From positions 806,001 through 870,000 of the forward strand of contig CP064987.1 of assembly GCA_016699835.1 (NCBI GenBank): a stretch of 64,000 nucleotides of DNA, given 5' to 3'. The translations under genes and the position numbers were made by a program. Of the stretch, positions 17,004 through 25,995 are shown in pieces (the first letter of the stretch is position 1; each line of letters starts with the position of its first letter). The stretch comes from Phycisphaerales bacterium. GTDB taxonomy: Bacteria > Planctomycetota > Phycisphaerae > Phycisphaerales > UBA1924. The notes under the pieces were generated by a model. That model had not been told where the DNA came from, did not search any database, and was given only the letters and a program-made list of their open reading frames with translations.

Positions 17004-17357
17004 ATGGCGGGTACTACGCGTGCCGTTCTCATCGCTGTTGGAGTACTCGCCCTCGCGATTGGTTCATTTTACAACTTTGGTGGACGACAGAGTCGTCAAC
17101 TGGCACCCGCACCATCCGAGGACCTTCCCCCACTCACACGGGCTGAACTCAAGGGACTCTTTGACTATCTTGATAGCCAACCTTGTGCACACGATCTTCG
17201 TGCAGCTACACGGTATCTGAAGGATCACAACCTCCCCGTCGATAAGACTCTCGCTTGGCTGCAAGAGAATGGCGCGGGCTGCGATTGTGAAGTGATCCTC
17301 AATACTGACGGCGTGTGGGGAGAGTGGGCAGGCCGCAAGCATATCAGTGAGGACTGA
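17004..17357 (+). CDS. DUF2695 family protein with N-terminal membrane anchor
   Basis: 117 residues. One hydrophobic segment (residues 6-20, AVLIAVGVLALAIGSFY) precedes a short DUF2695-like domain: LKGLFDYLDSQPCAHDLRAA, then LPVDKTLAWLQENGAGCDCE and VILNTDG. The paired Cys-x-Cys and upstream Cys/His could bind metal (inference). The ATG at 17004 follows CAGGAGGACGCCC, a strong Shine-Dalgarno. The membrane anchor is not typical of the usually cytoplasmic DUF2695 proteins. Function is unknown. Confidence 0.75.
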   Translation: MAGTTRAVLIAVGVLALAIGSFYNFGGRQSRQLAPAPSEDLPPLTRAELKGLFDYLDSQPCAHDLRAATRYLKDHNLPVDKTLAWLQENGAGCDCEVILNTDGVWGEWAGRKHISED

Positions 17358-17419
17358 CGCTTAGGTGTTCGTTCCCGCCGCTCTCGATCTGCAAAGCAGA
17401 GAGTTCTGGTTGCTGCCGA

Positions 17420-19324
17420 TTAGCATCCCAACTGGAACCTCTCGATGTAATAGAGGAGGTCGTCGATGGTGACGGCCTGGTCGGGGGCGCCCGTGGCGGT
17501 GCCGTCGTCGATGTCGGCGTCGATATGGCCGGCCTGGAAGATGGTGAGGTAGTAGAGCAGATCGTCGATGGTGACGGCGCCGTCGGGCGTGCCTGTGTTG
17601 CTGCCATCGTCGAGGTCGGCGGGGCAGAAGGGTATGAGCGAGCTCGTGATACCGATCATCTCGATCGGGGCACCTCGCCCCGTACTTGACCATAACGAGT
17701 ACAGTGTTTGCCCCCATGTGTCCGTGTGGTTGTGATCCCGCAGATGTTCGATGTACTCTTTCGGCGTCTGCTGGTAGAGCAGTCGCACCGCCGCGGAGAC
17801 GGCACGCAGAGGAATCCTGAATTCCACGTCCGACCAGTACTGTCCATCGGCGTACGTGGCGTCCACGACCGGTGCGCCCGCGTTGGCGTAGGTGGCGTTG
17901 TTGAATCCTCGTGGTGGTATGCGATTGTCTTTGACGATACTGTCCGCCAACGCCATGTGGGTCGTGCGTCCAGCGGGGAGTCCGGTCGCCTGGGCGGCAA
18001 ACGTGCTCAACCCCACAAGCATCTCGTACACCGTGGTCGTGTCTTCGTCCAGCGTTGAGGTGGTCTCGTCGTATCGGCCGTTCTCGCGGACGATCGTGCC
18101 CGTCGAGTCTCGGAACTGAACATTCACCCACACTCGGCGTCCCTCGATGTGCCCAGTTGGCAACTTATGCCCGGATTCGTTTGTGACACGGACTTTGAGC
18201 ATCCCACCCGATTGTCTCACCTCCAGCGATGCGGCACGCCGTAGCATTGAAACCGCGGACGCCCGACCACGTGCAATCGCGTTCTGGTCCACCGCCGGAT
18301 CACCGAGCGTGTGTTTCGCGATGATGTCCAGCACCTGGGCTGACGCGCCCGCGAACTCGTGGGATGCCATCTGCGTCCGATTCGGACCGACGATGCACGC
18401 GAGTCCCTCGGACTTAGGCATGTGGCAGTCCTGGCACGTACGGATCACGCTGGGGCCGTTGCCGTTGAATCGCCCACCCATGTCCACACCGCTACTCGCG
18501 AACTCGCTGAGTCGCCACTCCGTATACGTCCGTTCGAGCGGGAACTGATGCGCCGGATCGAGTGATGGTGTCGGCTCGTTCAACGCGTTATACCGGTACG
18601 TCCCGTCCGCCTGCTTTGTGACCGCCACGTTTCCCACATCGTGGCAGGTCCCACAGAAGTTCCCTGTGGAGTGGAATGGGGAGTGGATAAACTCGTGCAA
18701 TGGCTCACTGTCCGAGCGAGGGCCACGACGACGCCCCGCGGGATCGAGCACGAACATCGCATCGCCGTAATACCCCGGAACCTCCGGCATGCCCGCGAGA
18801 ATCGCGGCGTCCTCTACCGGGCTGACCCCGGGCCGGTACACCGGATCCACCATCGAATGACAGAAATGGCACGACACACCCTCTCGGTCCGACGCGTCAA
18901 GCGTCGATCCGTCGGCCTGCAACGCGTGACCCGACACAAACGATGAGGGCACATGGCAACGCATGCAGTAGTACCCAACGTTGCTCACGTCCTGGTTCGC
19001 CAGCGTCATCTGCGCAAAGAACAACGGGTCCCGCCCCGCCTGACCCATCAACGACCCGGACCACGTCGACATCGGATCATTCGTGTCGTCCAATCCACCA
19101 TGACACGCGGCACACACCTCCGACGAGGTCATCACTGACGGATCCACATCTCCTATTTGTGTTCCTGGGAGATGAAAATCCCGAATCGTCATCTGGAAGA
19201 TCGTGCCCAGCACCACGCTTGCCACCGACATCGAAATGACCGCGAACACCAAACTCCGTCGCTGCGGATTTGGCGCCGTAGTCTCGATCGAAGGCAGGCC
19301 TTGATCAGAGATTATTTTGGACAT
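17420..19324 (-). CDS. Membrane-anchored five-haem cytochrome c with C-terminal dockerin-like tail
   Basis: 634 residues. An N-terminal helix (about residues 24-46, LVFAVISMSVASVVLGTIF) is a signal anchor. Five CxxCH haem-binding motifs follow: CAACH (near 71), CMRCH, CHFCH, CGTCH and CQDCH. This resembles the multihaem cytochrome c-554/NrfA-like class of periplasmic electron carriers. The C-terminal 68 residues are two Asp-rich repeats ending in RFQLGC (see 17423-17626). The start at 19324 lacks a Shine-Dalgarno but is preceded by a promoter-like TATATT, so the mRNA may be leaderless. The electron partner is unknown. The stretch upstream on this strand (to about 20575) also stays open but is antisense to the next gene. 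Confidence 0.85.
   Translation of the reverse strand: MSKIISDQGLPSIETTAPNPQRRSLVFAVISMSVASVVLGTIFQMTIRDFHLPGTQIGDVDPSVMTSSEVCAACHGGLDDTNDPMSTWSGSLMGQAGRDPLFFAQMTLANQDVSNVGYYCMRCHVPSSFVSGHALQADGSTLDASDREGVSCHFCHSMVDPVYRPGVSPVEDAAILAGMPEVPGYYGDAMFVLDPAGRRRGPRSDSEPLHEFIHSPFHSTGNFCGTCHDVGNVAVTKQADGTYRYNALNEPTPSLDPAHQFPLERTYTEWRLSEFASSGVDMGGRFNGNGPSVIRTCQDCHMPKSEGLACIVGPNRTQMASHEFAGASAQVLDIIAKHTLGDPAVDQNAIARGRASAVSMLRRAASLEVRQSGGMLKVRVTNESGHKLPTGHIEGRRVWVNVQFRDSTGTIVRENGRYDETTSTLDEDTTTVYEMLVGLSTFAAQATGLPAGRTTHMALADSIVKDNRIPPRGFNNATYANAGAPVVDATYADGQYWSDVEFRIPLRAVSAAVRLLYQQTPKEYIEHLRDHNHTDTWGQTLYSLWSSTGRGAPIEMIGITSSLIPFCPADLDDGSNTGTPDGAVTIDDLLYYLTIFQAGHIDADIDDGTATGAPDQAVTIDDLLYYIERFQLGC
17423..17626 (-). 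other. GC-terminated dockerin-like domain (cytochrome)
   Basis: Two roughly 30-residue repeats, each with a calcium-loop-like DLDDGSNTGTPDGAVTIDD pattern followed by LLYYLTIF or LLYYIERF, ending in Gly-Cys-stop. Bases 17459-17560 are identical to 19492-19593 in the neighbouring gene, implying recent duplication or gene conversion. Called GC-type dockerin in planctomycete annotation as I recall it. Confidence 0.85.
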
Positions 19325-19360
19325 GATTATCAATATATCCAGATATTGGTTACGGGCAAG
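19325..19360 (-). promoter_or_regulatory. Possible promoter of the cytochrome gene
   Basis: On the minus strand TTGCCC, 16 bp, then TATATT, with the ATG only 7 bp after the -10-like box. The surrounding 125 bp is clearly AT-richer than the genes. If real, the transcript would be leaderless. Judged by eye only. Confidence 0.35.
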
Positions 19361-19452
19361 TACTTTTGTGGAAACTCCACCCGAGATCGCGGAGAAACCA
19401 CTTTTTATTTGCATTTTGTTAGCAGTTGTGCGGTTTTCACCGTCTTGGACCT

Positions 19453-22400
19453 TTAGCACCCACCTTGGAATCGTTGAATGAAGTACAGCAAGTCGTCGAT
19501 GGTGACGGCCTGGTCGGGGGCGCCCGTGGCGGTGCCGTCGTCGATGTCGGCGTCGATATGGCCGGCCTGGAAGATGGTGAGGTAGTAGAGCAGGTCGTCG
19601 ATGGTGACGGCGCCGTCTGTGGCGCCCGTGGCGCTGCCGTCGTCGACGTCGGCGACGCAGGTGGGGGTGGACTGGCCGACGAGGAGGTAGACGCTGGCGG
19701 TGTTGGCGTTGACGACGATGGAGGACTGTCCGGGAACGGTGATGGTGGCGCTGGCGCGGTAGGCGAAGGTGTCGAGGCCGGTGAAGCCCGGGGTTGGGGT
19801 GTACTCGAAAGAGCCGTCTGGGTGGAGCGTGACGGAGCCGTGGGTCGGGAAGGTCATGATCGCCGCGGCGCGGGAGATATCCGGGCCCTGGACCGCGTCG
19901 TTTGTTAGCAGTCCGGAGGTAGCCGGGACGACGAGCGTCTGGTTGGGGGTGACGCTGTAGCGATCGGGGACGGTGAGGCGCGTGGGAAGGGTGCGGAGAT
20001 CGCGCAGGCCGGCGATGGACCAGGTCATGTAGTCGTGGGATTCTGGGGTTGTGTTCTCCATCATCGCGTCGACCTCGGCGCGCAAGGCGTCGGAACGTTG
20101 CCTCATCGCGGCCTGGATGTCGGCGGAGGAAGCGAAGTTGACGTTGGAGTCGGCGAGGATGAGTTCGCGGAGGGTGCCGTCGCCGAGCCCGCCGTAACCA
20201 CTCCCCCCACCGCCCCCACCACCCCGAATCCCCGCGCGGAGGATGTCGCTGGAGACGAAGGACTCGGGGGCGCCGAGGGAGAGGTAGGCGTCGAGCATGG
20301 AGACAGGGACCTGGGCGGCGTCGATGGCGTCGCGGAGGGCGCCGGCCTGGTCGAGCCCGGCGTAGAGGACGCCGGCGGCGGTGGTGCGTCGCGAGGCGAG
20401 TGCGTCGTGGGCGGCGGCGATGATGTCGTCGATGTGGCCGCGGTAGTCGACCGAGCCGCTGATCTTGCTCAGGACGCGAGCGCCGCCGGTGTAGTTGTAG
20501 TTTGTTCCCGGGGGATCGAACCAGGTCTGGGCGATCTGGCCGTTCCATGCATCGAGGGCGTAGTACTCGGCGCACTGGAGGCAGGCATCGCTGTGGTACA
20601 TGCGGACGACGTTGCGGACGATGGCGACGAGTTGGCCGCGCCTGGAGGTGCTGTAGGTGTAGTGGAGGTCGAACTGGGTGTTCGAGCCGTTCACGGGATC
20701 GACGAAGACCTGGCAGGAGTGGGTGAAGCCGGAGCCGGCGAGGGTGGTCACGGTGGGGTGGAGCAGGTCGGGGACGTTGAGCCTGAGTTTGGTGGCGATG
20801 CCGATGGCGGGATGGATGAGGCCCCAGTATCGGGCGCCGCCGGGCGGGCGGAGTTGGTATTGGTTGCTTCCGCCGCTGGGGTCGTAGACCGTCGCCCAGG
20901 TGCTGGAGAGCAGGCCGACGGGTGGGCTTGTGAACTGGACGATGGGTTGGGTTTCGTCGAGCCAGACGTTGAGGGGCGCGAGTTCGGGGAAGAGGGTGGC
21001 GACGTTGGCGGTGTGGCGCTGGGCGAGGAGGTCGGCCATGGCGGGGACGCGAGCGTCGAAGTCGTCGAGGAGGCGGTTGTAGAGGGCGGCGCTCCTGGCG
21101 TTCCGCATGGCGTCGCGGGCGGTCTCGCCCTTGGCGATGATGTCGTTGAGGCGCTGGGGCGAGGTGGCGTTGATGGCGGCGAAGTACCAGGGGTTCTCGC
21201 GGCCGAGTTGGGCGTAGGCGTCGGCGACGAAGGACCAGGTGGTGGGATCGACGAGGCGCTGGGAACTGAGCGTGGAGAGGCCGAGTTGGGCGGGGAAGGC
21301 GCGGAGGTTGTTGATGTTGAAGCCGAGGGGGAAGTCGGCGAGTTGGTCGATGGCGGTTGGGCCATAGGTGAGATTGGGGGAGGTCGGGCCGGCGTGGCCG
21401 CTGTCGGCGGCGATGGTGGTGGCCCAGGTGTAGAAGGTGCTCTCGAGGCCCGTGTAGGTTGAGTTTCCGGCGCCGGAGTAGGCGAGGTCGAAGCCGGTGC
21501 GGGCGCGGTGACCCAGGCCGAAGTCCATGTCGATGAGGAGGTCCTGCTGGAAGCCGTCGGCGAGGACGCCGTAGAGATTGGCCTCGAGCCGGTTGATGGC
21601 GGAGCGCACGCCGTAGAGCGAGACCTGGATCTCGCTGAGGCTTCCCTCGACGCGTCGGAGGGTCTCGTTGATGAGGTTGAAGGAGTCGGACATGGTGGCG
21701 TAGATCACTTCCAGTTGGCGATCGATGGCGTCGAAGCGGGCGTGCATCTCGAGGCGGACCTGCTCGACCTGCTGGCGGAGTTCCATGATCTGGTCGAAGA
21801 TCTGCTGCTCGGGGGGCGGCGGGCCGGTCTCGTCGCCGACGAGGTCGGTGATGGCGCTGGCGACGCCGAGGAGGAGTCCGACGCCGCCGACGATGGCGCC
21901 GGGGCCTTCGGCGGCGAAGGCGACGCCCGCGCCGATGAGGCCGCCGGCGATGTTGAGGCCGGCGGAGACGCGGCCTGTGGTCTCTTCGGTCTGGAGGGTG
22001 ATGGCGGCGAGGTCCTCGAGTTGGTTGGCGCCGATGTGCACGGCGGGGTCGAGGGCCTGGGCCTGGAGGAAGTTGTTCATGGTGAGGCGGGCGCGGCTGA
22101 CGGCTCGTGCGCGGGCCTCATTCTGGAGTTGCTGGGCGAGTTGGGCCATGAGGGCGGGGTCGGGGGTGGGCGTGTATCGCGCCCACATGCCGGTATCGCC
22201 ATCGGTGGCGAGTTCGGCGGCGACGTATTGGAGATGGGTGTCGATCGTGCCGCGGACGGTGGCGAGTTCGGCGAGGCTGAGGGCCTTGGCGTCGGCGAAG
22301 TTCGTGGAGCGCGCGGTGAGGTAGTCGGCATAGGTGGCGGGCATCGTGGCGCGGGCGCCGGCGATCTCGGGATAGGCGCCGGCGAGAACGGCGGGCGTGG

Positions 22401-23070
22401 GGAATGGCTCGATGTTCTGGGAGCGCAGGAACGCGGCGATCGCGGGGGAGACTCGTGCGTCCATGAAGGCCGCGACGAGGGTTCTGGTGGTGGCGGCGTT
22501 CTGGGCGACATCGACGACCTGGGAACGCTGGTGCTGGACGGAGCGTTGGCGGTAGGAGGCGCTGCCGAGGTCGAGGCCGAGGGCTTCGAGAGTGGACTCG
22601 CCGATATTCAAATCGAGGCCGGCGAGGGTCTCGGTGGTGGGCGTGACGCGCGCGACGAAGCGGACGGCGGCGATGAAGTTGCCGCGGCGGGTGAGATCGG
22701 GATCGTCGGCGAAGGAGGTGGCGAGGGCGGTGTTGAAGGTTGTGGCGAAGGCTTCGAGTTGATCGGTGGCAGCGCTCGGGTTGAGTCGAGCGAGTTCGGC
22801 GGTCGCGGCGAGAACGGCGAGGAGGCGCGGGTTGGGCGCGAGGGAGTTTTCGAGGAGGACGATCTGGGAGGCGGTGAGGGCGTCCTTGAACTCGGCGTAG
22901 CGGGCGTCGCTCGTGATGTCGAAGGTGGTCTGCGCGCGTGCCGAGGGCGGGAGCGCGAGGAGGAGCGTGGCGAGGGCGACGAAGGCGTATGTGACGAGCG
23001 ATCGCCTGGCGATTCGTGTCATGGCATTGAGGACGCTGTTCAGGCCGCTCTTCAGACTGATCATCTTCAT
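19453..23070 (-). CDS. Large secreted protein with hydrophobic segment, coiled coil, cadherin-like repeat and dockerin-like tail
   Basis: 1205 residues, not recognised as a named family. A signal peptide (TYAFVALATLLLALPPSARA) is followed by about 300 helical residues. A long Gly/Ala-rich hydrophobic stretch sits at about 368-410 (LNIAGGLIGAGVAFA, GAIVGGVGLLLGVASAI), and then a coiled coil at about 420-515 (QIMELRQQVEQVRLEMHARF, FNLINETLRRVEGSLSEIQV). That order resembles alpha-helical pore-forming toxins of the ClyA/HBL kind (inference). A large middle part, a GGGGGGGSGYGG linker, a cadherin/VCBS-like domain (about 1037-1117, LTNDAVQGP..GSVTLHPDGSFEYTPT) and a dockerin-like tail ending FQGGC complete it. 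The start has GGAGGT at the right spacing. Confidence 0.75.
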   Translation of the reverse strand: MKMISLKSGLNSVLNAMTRIARRSLVTYAFVALATLLLALPPSARAQTTFDITSDARYAEFKDALTASQIVLLENSLAPNPRLLAVLAATAELARLNPSAATDQLEAFATTFNTALATSFADDPDLTRRGNFIAAVRFVARVTPTTETLAGLDLNIGESTLEALGLDLGSASYRQRSVQHQRSQVVDVAQNAATTRTLVAAFMDARVSPAIAAFLRSQNIEPFPTPAVLAGAYPEIAGARATMPATYADYLTARSTNFADAKALSLAELATVRGTIDTHLQYVAAELATDGDTGMWARYTPTPDPALMAQLAQQLQNEARARAVSRARLTMNNFLQAQALDPAVHIGANQLEDLAAITLQTEETTGRVSAGLNIAGGLIGAGVAFAAEGPGAIVGGVGLLLGVASAITDLVGDETGPPPPEQQIFDQIMELRQQVEQVRLEMHARFDAIDRQLEVIYATMSDSFNLINETLRRVEGSLSEIQVSLYGVRSAINRLEANLYGVLADGFQQDLLIDMDFGLGHRARTGFDLAYSGAGNSTYTGLESTFYTWATTIAADSGHAGPTSPNLTYGPTAIDQLADFPLGFNINNLRAFPAQLGLSTLSSQRLVDPTTWSFVADAYAQLGRENPWYFAAINATSPQRLNDIIAKGETARDAMRNARSAALYNRLLDDFDARVPAMADLLAQRHTANVATLFPELAPLNVWLDETQPIVQFTSPPVGLLSSTWATVYDPSGGSNQYQLRPPGGARYWGLIHPAIGIATKLRLNVPDLLHPTVTTLAGSGFTHSCQVFVDPVNGSNTQFDLHYTYSTSRRGQLVAIVRNVVRMYHSDACLQCAEYYALDAWNGQIAQTWFDPPGTNYNYTGGARVLSKISGSVDYRGHIDDIIAAAHDALASRRTTAAGVLYAGLDQAGALRDAIDAAQVPVSMLDAYLSLGAPESFVSSDILRAGIRGGGGGGGSGYGGLGDGTLRELILADSNVNFASSADIQAAMRQRSDALRAEVDAMMENTTPESHDYMTWSIAGLRDLRTLPTRLTVPDRYSVTPNQTLVVPATSGLLTNDAVQGPDISRAAAIMTFPTHGSVTLHPDGSFEYTPTPGFTGLDTFAYRASATITVPGQSSIVVNANTASVYLLVGQSTPTCVADVDDGSATGATDGAVTIDDLLYYLTIFQAGHIDADIDDGTATGAPDQAVTIDDLLYFIQRFQGGC
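19456..19659 (-). other. GC-terminated dockerin-like domain (large protein)
   Basis: Two Asp-rich repeats (DVDDGSATGATDGAVTIDD and DIDDGTATGAPDQAVTIDD), each followed by LLYY or LLYF segments, ending in Gly-Gly-Cys-stop. Shares a 102-bp identical stretch with the cytochrome tail. Confidence 0.85.
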
Positions 23071-23161
23071 GGAACACCTCCACCCAACCCCGTATGTGGT
23101 TAGGCGACAAGGAGGTGCGTCGCGCCCGGATTTGGGTGGGATTGATCAGAGAAAAAACTGG

Positions 23162-23599
23162 TCAGGCGTGTGACGCCAGCCGAACAAGCACCTGATCGAG
23201 AGTGTGGTTCAAGGCCCCGCGGGTCATGACCTCGTCGGCTCCGTGGGACTTTGCGGCGTCGAGAAGGTCTTTGGCAACATGGGGGCCCCAGGCGAGGATC
23301 TGGAGTCGACGGGGAGAGTTTGGCGTCGGGTGCGGGGAGTTGGAGTCTGGACTTGTCGACGTGTGCGTGGCGTTGAACTCTCGGGCCCGGTTGATGAGCG
23401 AGAGGGCGAGTTCGGGCGGAGAATCGAGATCGACGAGCAGGGCGACGGGGTGTGGCGGATTGGGGTCGGTGAGTCGGGCCTCGAGCATGTCGAGGGTTCG
23501 GACGGGGCGCGCGGCGAGGCCGAGGGATTCGGCGGTGGCCTTGATTTTGGAGGCCCACATGAGGTCGGCGGCGTTGTAGAGGATGAGCGTGTTGGTCAT
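23162..23599 (-). CDS. Receiver-like (CheY-fold) small protein, atypical
   Basis: 145 residues. Strand/helix order resembles a response-regulator receiver: MTNTLILYNAADLMWASKIK, then PVALLVDLDSPPELALSLIN where the central VDLD is the expected phospho-acceptor position, and ADEVMTRGALNHTLDQVLVR as the last strand and helix. The acidic pocket normally near the N-terminus and the conserved Lys are not evident, so phosphorylation is doubtful. The start is the ATG at 23599. It is divergent from gdhA and upstream of the large secreted protein gene on the same strand. Family assignment is tentative. Confidence 0.6.
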   Translation of the reverse strand: MTNTLILYNAADLMWASKIKATAESLGLAARPVRTLDMLEARLTDPNPPHPVALLVDLDSPPELALSLINRAREFNATHTSTSPDSNSPHPTPNSPRRLQILAWGPHVAKDLLDAAKSHGADEVMTRGALNHTLDQVLVRLASHA

Positions 23600-23800
23600 G
23601 CGAGGGATCTTCCCGGCCTTGGACCCGAACGGCGACCTTGAAAATCGCGAAAGTGAAAGAAGTTTTGGCGTGGAGGATTCACGGGATGGGGAGGGACCGC
23701 TACGCTTCTCTCCCACTTTCAGTTTCCTTGCGTGGATCCCTGGCGAGTTCGCCTTTGGGACGGGGCGCGAGGGTGGCCGTTGCATACGGAACCGTTTCCC

Positions 23801-25144
23801 ATGACACCCGCGACACTTGAGAGGCCTCAGGCCGCCGAAGGATCGGCCGGCTTTGCGCACCCGGTCTTTGATGAGTTGGCGTTCCCCGCGGACGCGAACA
23901 ACCTGTACCGCCAGACGGTCGGCTGCATGCTCCACGCGGCGGATGTCATGGACCTGCCGCAATACTTGAAGTTGGTTCTGGCGCAGCCGAAGAACGAGAT
24001 CATGGTTCACTTCCCGGTGCTGATGGACAATGGGAAGTGGAGCCTGTTCAAGGGGTACCGGGTTCAGCACAACAACGCGCTGGGGCCGTACAAGGGCGGA
24101 TTGCGGTTCCATCACGACGTGCACCTGGACGACGTGAAGAGTCTGGCGTTTTTGATGACGATGAAGTGTTCGCTCGTGGGCGTGCCGTATGGCGGGGGCA
24201 AGGGCGGGATCAAGGTGAACCCGCGCGACCACTCGACAGCGGAGATGCAGCGGATCGTGCGCCGGTTCACGTCGGCGATCGCGCACAACATCGGGCCGGA
24301 CTATGACATCCCCGCGCCCGACGTCGGCTCGAACGCGCAGCACATGGCGTGGATCGCGGACACGTACTCGTTCCTGTCGGAGGTCGCGGGACAGAATCCG
24401 TCGGCGGTGATCACCGGGAAGCCGATCGAGTATGGCGGGTCCTTGGGTCGTGAGAAAGCGACGGGGCAGGGCGTGGTGGACACGCTGGTGGAGATGCTCC
24501 CGGAGTTGAACCTGAAGCCCGCGCAGTGCACGTTCAGCACGCTGGGCTATGGCAACGTGGGCTCGTGGTCGTCGCGGATCTTCCAGGACAAGGGCGCGAA
24601 GATGATCGCGGCCGCCGACCACACGGGGTTCATCCGCAACGATCAGGGGATCGACGCGCACGACCTCGCGATGCACTGCGAGACCAAGGGGAGCGTCTCG
24701 TCGTATCCCAAGGCGACGAAGTGCTCGAAGGAAGAGTTCTACAAGGCGAAGGTGGACGTGTTCATCCCGGCGGCGCTGGAGCAGATGATCCAGGAGCCCG
24801 AGGCGAGCATGCTGAACTGCAAGGTCGTGGCGGAGGGCGCCAACGCCCCCACCACGCCCGCAGGGGAGCGCGTGCTGCAGTCGCGGGGCGTGGAGATCCT
24901 TCCGGCGATCCTGTGCAACGCGGGCGGCGTCACGGTCAGTTACTTCGAGTGGCTGCAGAACAAGACGTTCCAGTCGTGGGACCTGGAGAAGGTGGACCAG
25001 ACGCTGAACAAGCACATGGTCCGGGCGGCCCAGCGGGTGCGCGTGGCGCGGAAGAAGTACAACGTCGATCTCCGGACGGCGGCGTACATCGCGGCGCTCG
25101 AGCGGCTGGCCAAGGCCTATGAGGTGCGCGGGATCTTCCCATAA
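23801..25144 (+). CDS. gdhA: Glutamate dehydrogenase
   Basis: 447 residues, a hexameric-type Glu/Leu/Phe/Val dehydrogenase. It interconverts glutamate and 2-oxoglutarate plus ammonia with NAD(P). Motifs: YRVQHNNALGPYKGGLRFHH, the catalytic loop VPYGGGKGGIKVNPRD, DIPAPDVGSNAQHMAWI, GKPIEYGGSLGREKATGQG, the Rossmann loop FSTLGYGNVGSWSSR, and VAEGANAPTTP then LCNAGGVTVSYFEW. Cofactor preference cannot be called. The ATG at 23801 was chosen because upstream in-frame codons encode no family sequence. A perfect 8-bp hairpin lies 78 bp after the stop. Confidence 0.93.
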   Translation: MTPATLERPQAAEGSAGFAHPVFDELAFPADANNLYRQTVGCMLHAADVMDLPQYLKLVLAQPKNEIMVHFPVLMDNGKWSLFKGYRVQHNNALGPYKGGLRFHHDVHLDDVKSLAFLMTMKCSLVGVPYGGGKGGIKVNPRDHSTAEMQRIVRRFTSAIAHNIGPDYDIPAPDVGSNAQHMAWIADTYSFLSEVAGQNPSAVITGKPIEYGGSLGREKATGQGVVDTLVEMLPELNLKPAQCTFSTLGYGNVGSWSSRIFQDKGAKMIAAADHTGFIRNDQGIDAHDLAMHCETKGSVSSYPKATKCSKEEFYKAKVDVFIPAALEQMIQEPEASMLNCKVVAEGANAPTTPAGERVLQSRGVEILPAILCNAGGVTVSYFEWLQNKTFQSWDLEKVDQTLNKHMVRAAQRVRVARKKYNVDLRTAAYIAALERLAKAYEVRGIFP

Positions 25145-25221
25145 ATCGGGGGATCCGGACGCGACGCACGGCGGCTTGTGGATCCGGCGATGGATATCGA
25201 GGTTTTTGTGCTGATTTTCGT

Positions 25222-25240
25222 GCCTGTCCTTTGGACAGGC
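25222..25240. other. Perfect hairpin downstream of gdhA
   Basis: GCCTGTCC-TTT-GGACAGGC, 8-bp stem and 3-nt loop, in the gap between gdhA and the DUF4259 gene. It lacks a following T-run on either strand, so terminator function is uncertain. Confidence 0.5.
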
Positions 25241-25345
25241 CGATGGTTCCGTTCAAGGATGGTGCGCCGCGTTCGGCTTGCCCTCGTCGGTCCTGGTTTG
25301 TTCGGGACCTGATCGAGTGGGGATCTGGACGCGAGGAGAAAGGAC

Positions 25346-25753
25346 ATGGACGAGATGGGTGCCTGGGGCTTTGGCCACTTTGAGAATGACGACGCTGCCG
25401 ACTGGGCGGCGGATCTTGTGGAGATGGACGACGCCGCCTTGATCGAGGAGGCGTTCGAGCGTGTGCTGAACGCAAAGGAGGCATACGCGGAGGCTCCCGA
25501 GGCGTGCTGTGCGCTCGCCGCGGCGGAGGTTGTGGCCGCGCTGAAGGGCGCACGCGGGTCGGACCTTCCCGAGGAGATCCACGGATGGGTGGAGGGGAAG
25601 CCCTCGCCGGCGGCGTCGCTGGTTCAGCGTGCGGCCCAGGCGGTCAAGGCGATCCGCGAGTCGTCGGAGTTGCGCGATCTCTTCGACGAGCAGGACGATC
25701 TCGCCGAGTGGGAGCCGCGTGTTGCGGATCTGGAGCGTCGCCTGGCGGCGTGA
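25346..25753 (+). CDS. DUF4259 family protein
   Basis: 135 residues. It opens MGAWGFGHFENDDAADWAADL, the diagnostic start of DUF4259 (MGAWGxGxFENDDAxDW), followed by an all-helical body: LIEEAFERVLNAKEAYAEA, CCALAAAEVVAALKGARGS, and a charged C-terminus with LFDEQDDLAEWEPRVADLER. A cytoplasmic protein of unknown role, often found as an immunity-like or stress-associated stand-alone protein (weak knowledge). The ATG at 25346 follows GGAGAAAGGAC; the second ATG at 25355 gives the canonical family start. A rho-independent terminator follows. Confidence 0.88.
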   Translation: MDEMGAWGFGHFENDDAADWAADLVEMDDAALIEEAFERVLNAKEAYAEAPEACCALAAAEVVAALKGARGSDLPEEIHGWVEGKPSPAASLVQRAAQAVKAIRESSELRDLFDEQDDLAEWEPRVADLERRLAA

Positions 25754-25794
25754 GCGTCGAGGCCCGGCCTTGATCGACATCGAGTGGACCACAT

Positions 25795-25824
25795 CGCCCG
25801 CGGGAGACTCGCGGGCGTTTTCGC
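25795..25824 (+). terminator. Rho-independent terminator after the DUF4259 gene
   Basis: CGCCCGCG-GGAGACT-CGCGGGCG, a perfect 8-bp stem, followed by TTTTCGCTTT. It lies 41 bp past the stop codon. Confidence 0.85.
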
Positions 25825-25887
25825 TTTGGGCCTGCACGTCGCCAGGCCGTGAGTGACGGCCCGCCATCGGTGTCACGAGCGCGGCGA

Positions 25888-25909
25888 GGCCCTCCCTCAC
25901 GGTCGGGCT
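25888..25909 (-). repeat. 22-bp dispersed repeat, copy 1
   Basis: Minus strand reads AGCCCGACCGTGAGGGAGG plus GCC, identical over 22 bases to 34141-34162 on the plus strand. It lies in the leader region before tpiA. Confidence 0.75.
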
Positions 25910-25995
25910 TCATGTTTCAGAATACCAGCCCGTGCAATGAATCTCCGCCACGTCCCTCCCGCTCGGCGTCATCGCCGCGTGTACCCTTGGGGCAC

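Noticed and set aside
19325..20575. N-terminal extension of the cytochrome gene to 1051 residues
   Set aside because: The extra 416 residues are antisense or out of frame over the tail and body of the next gene and include the AT-rich spacer; the signal anchor begins at 19324.
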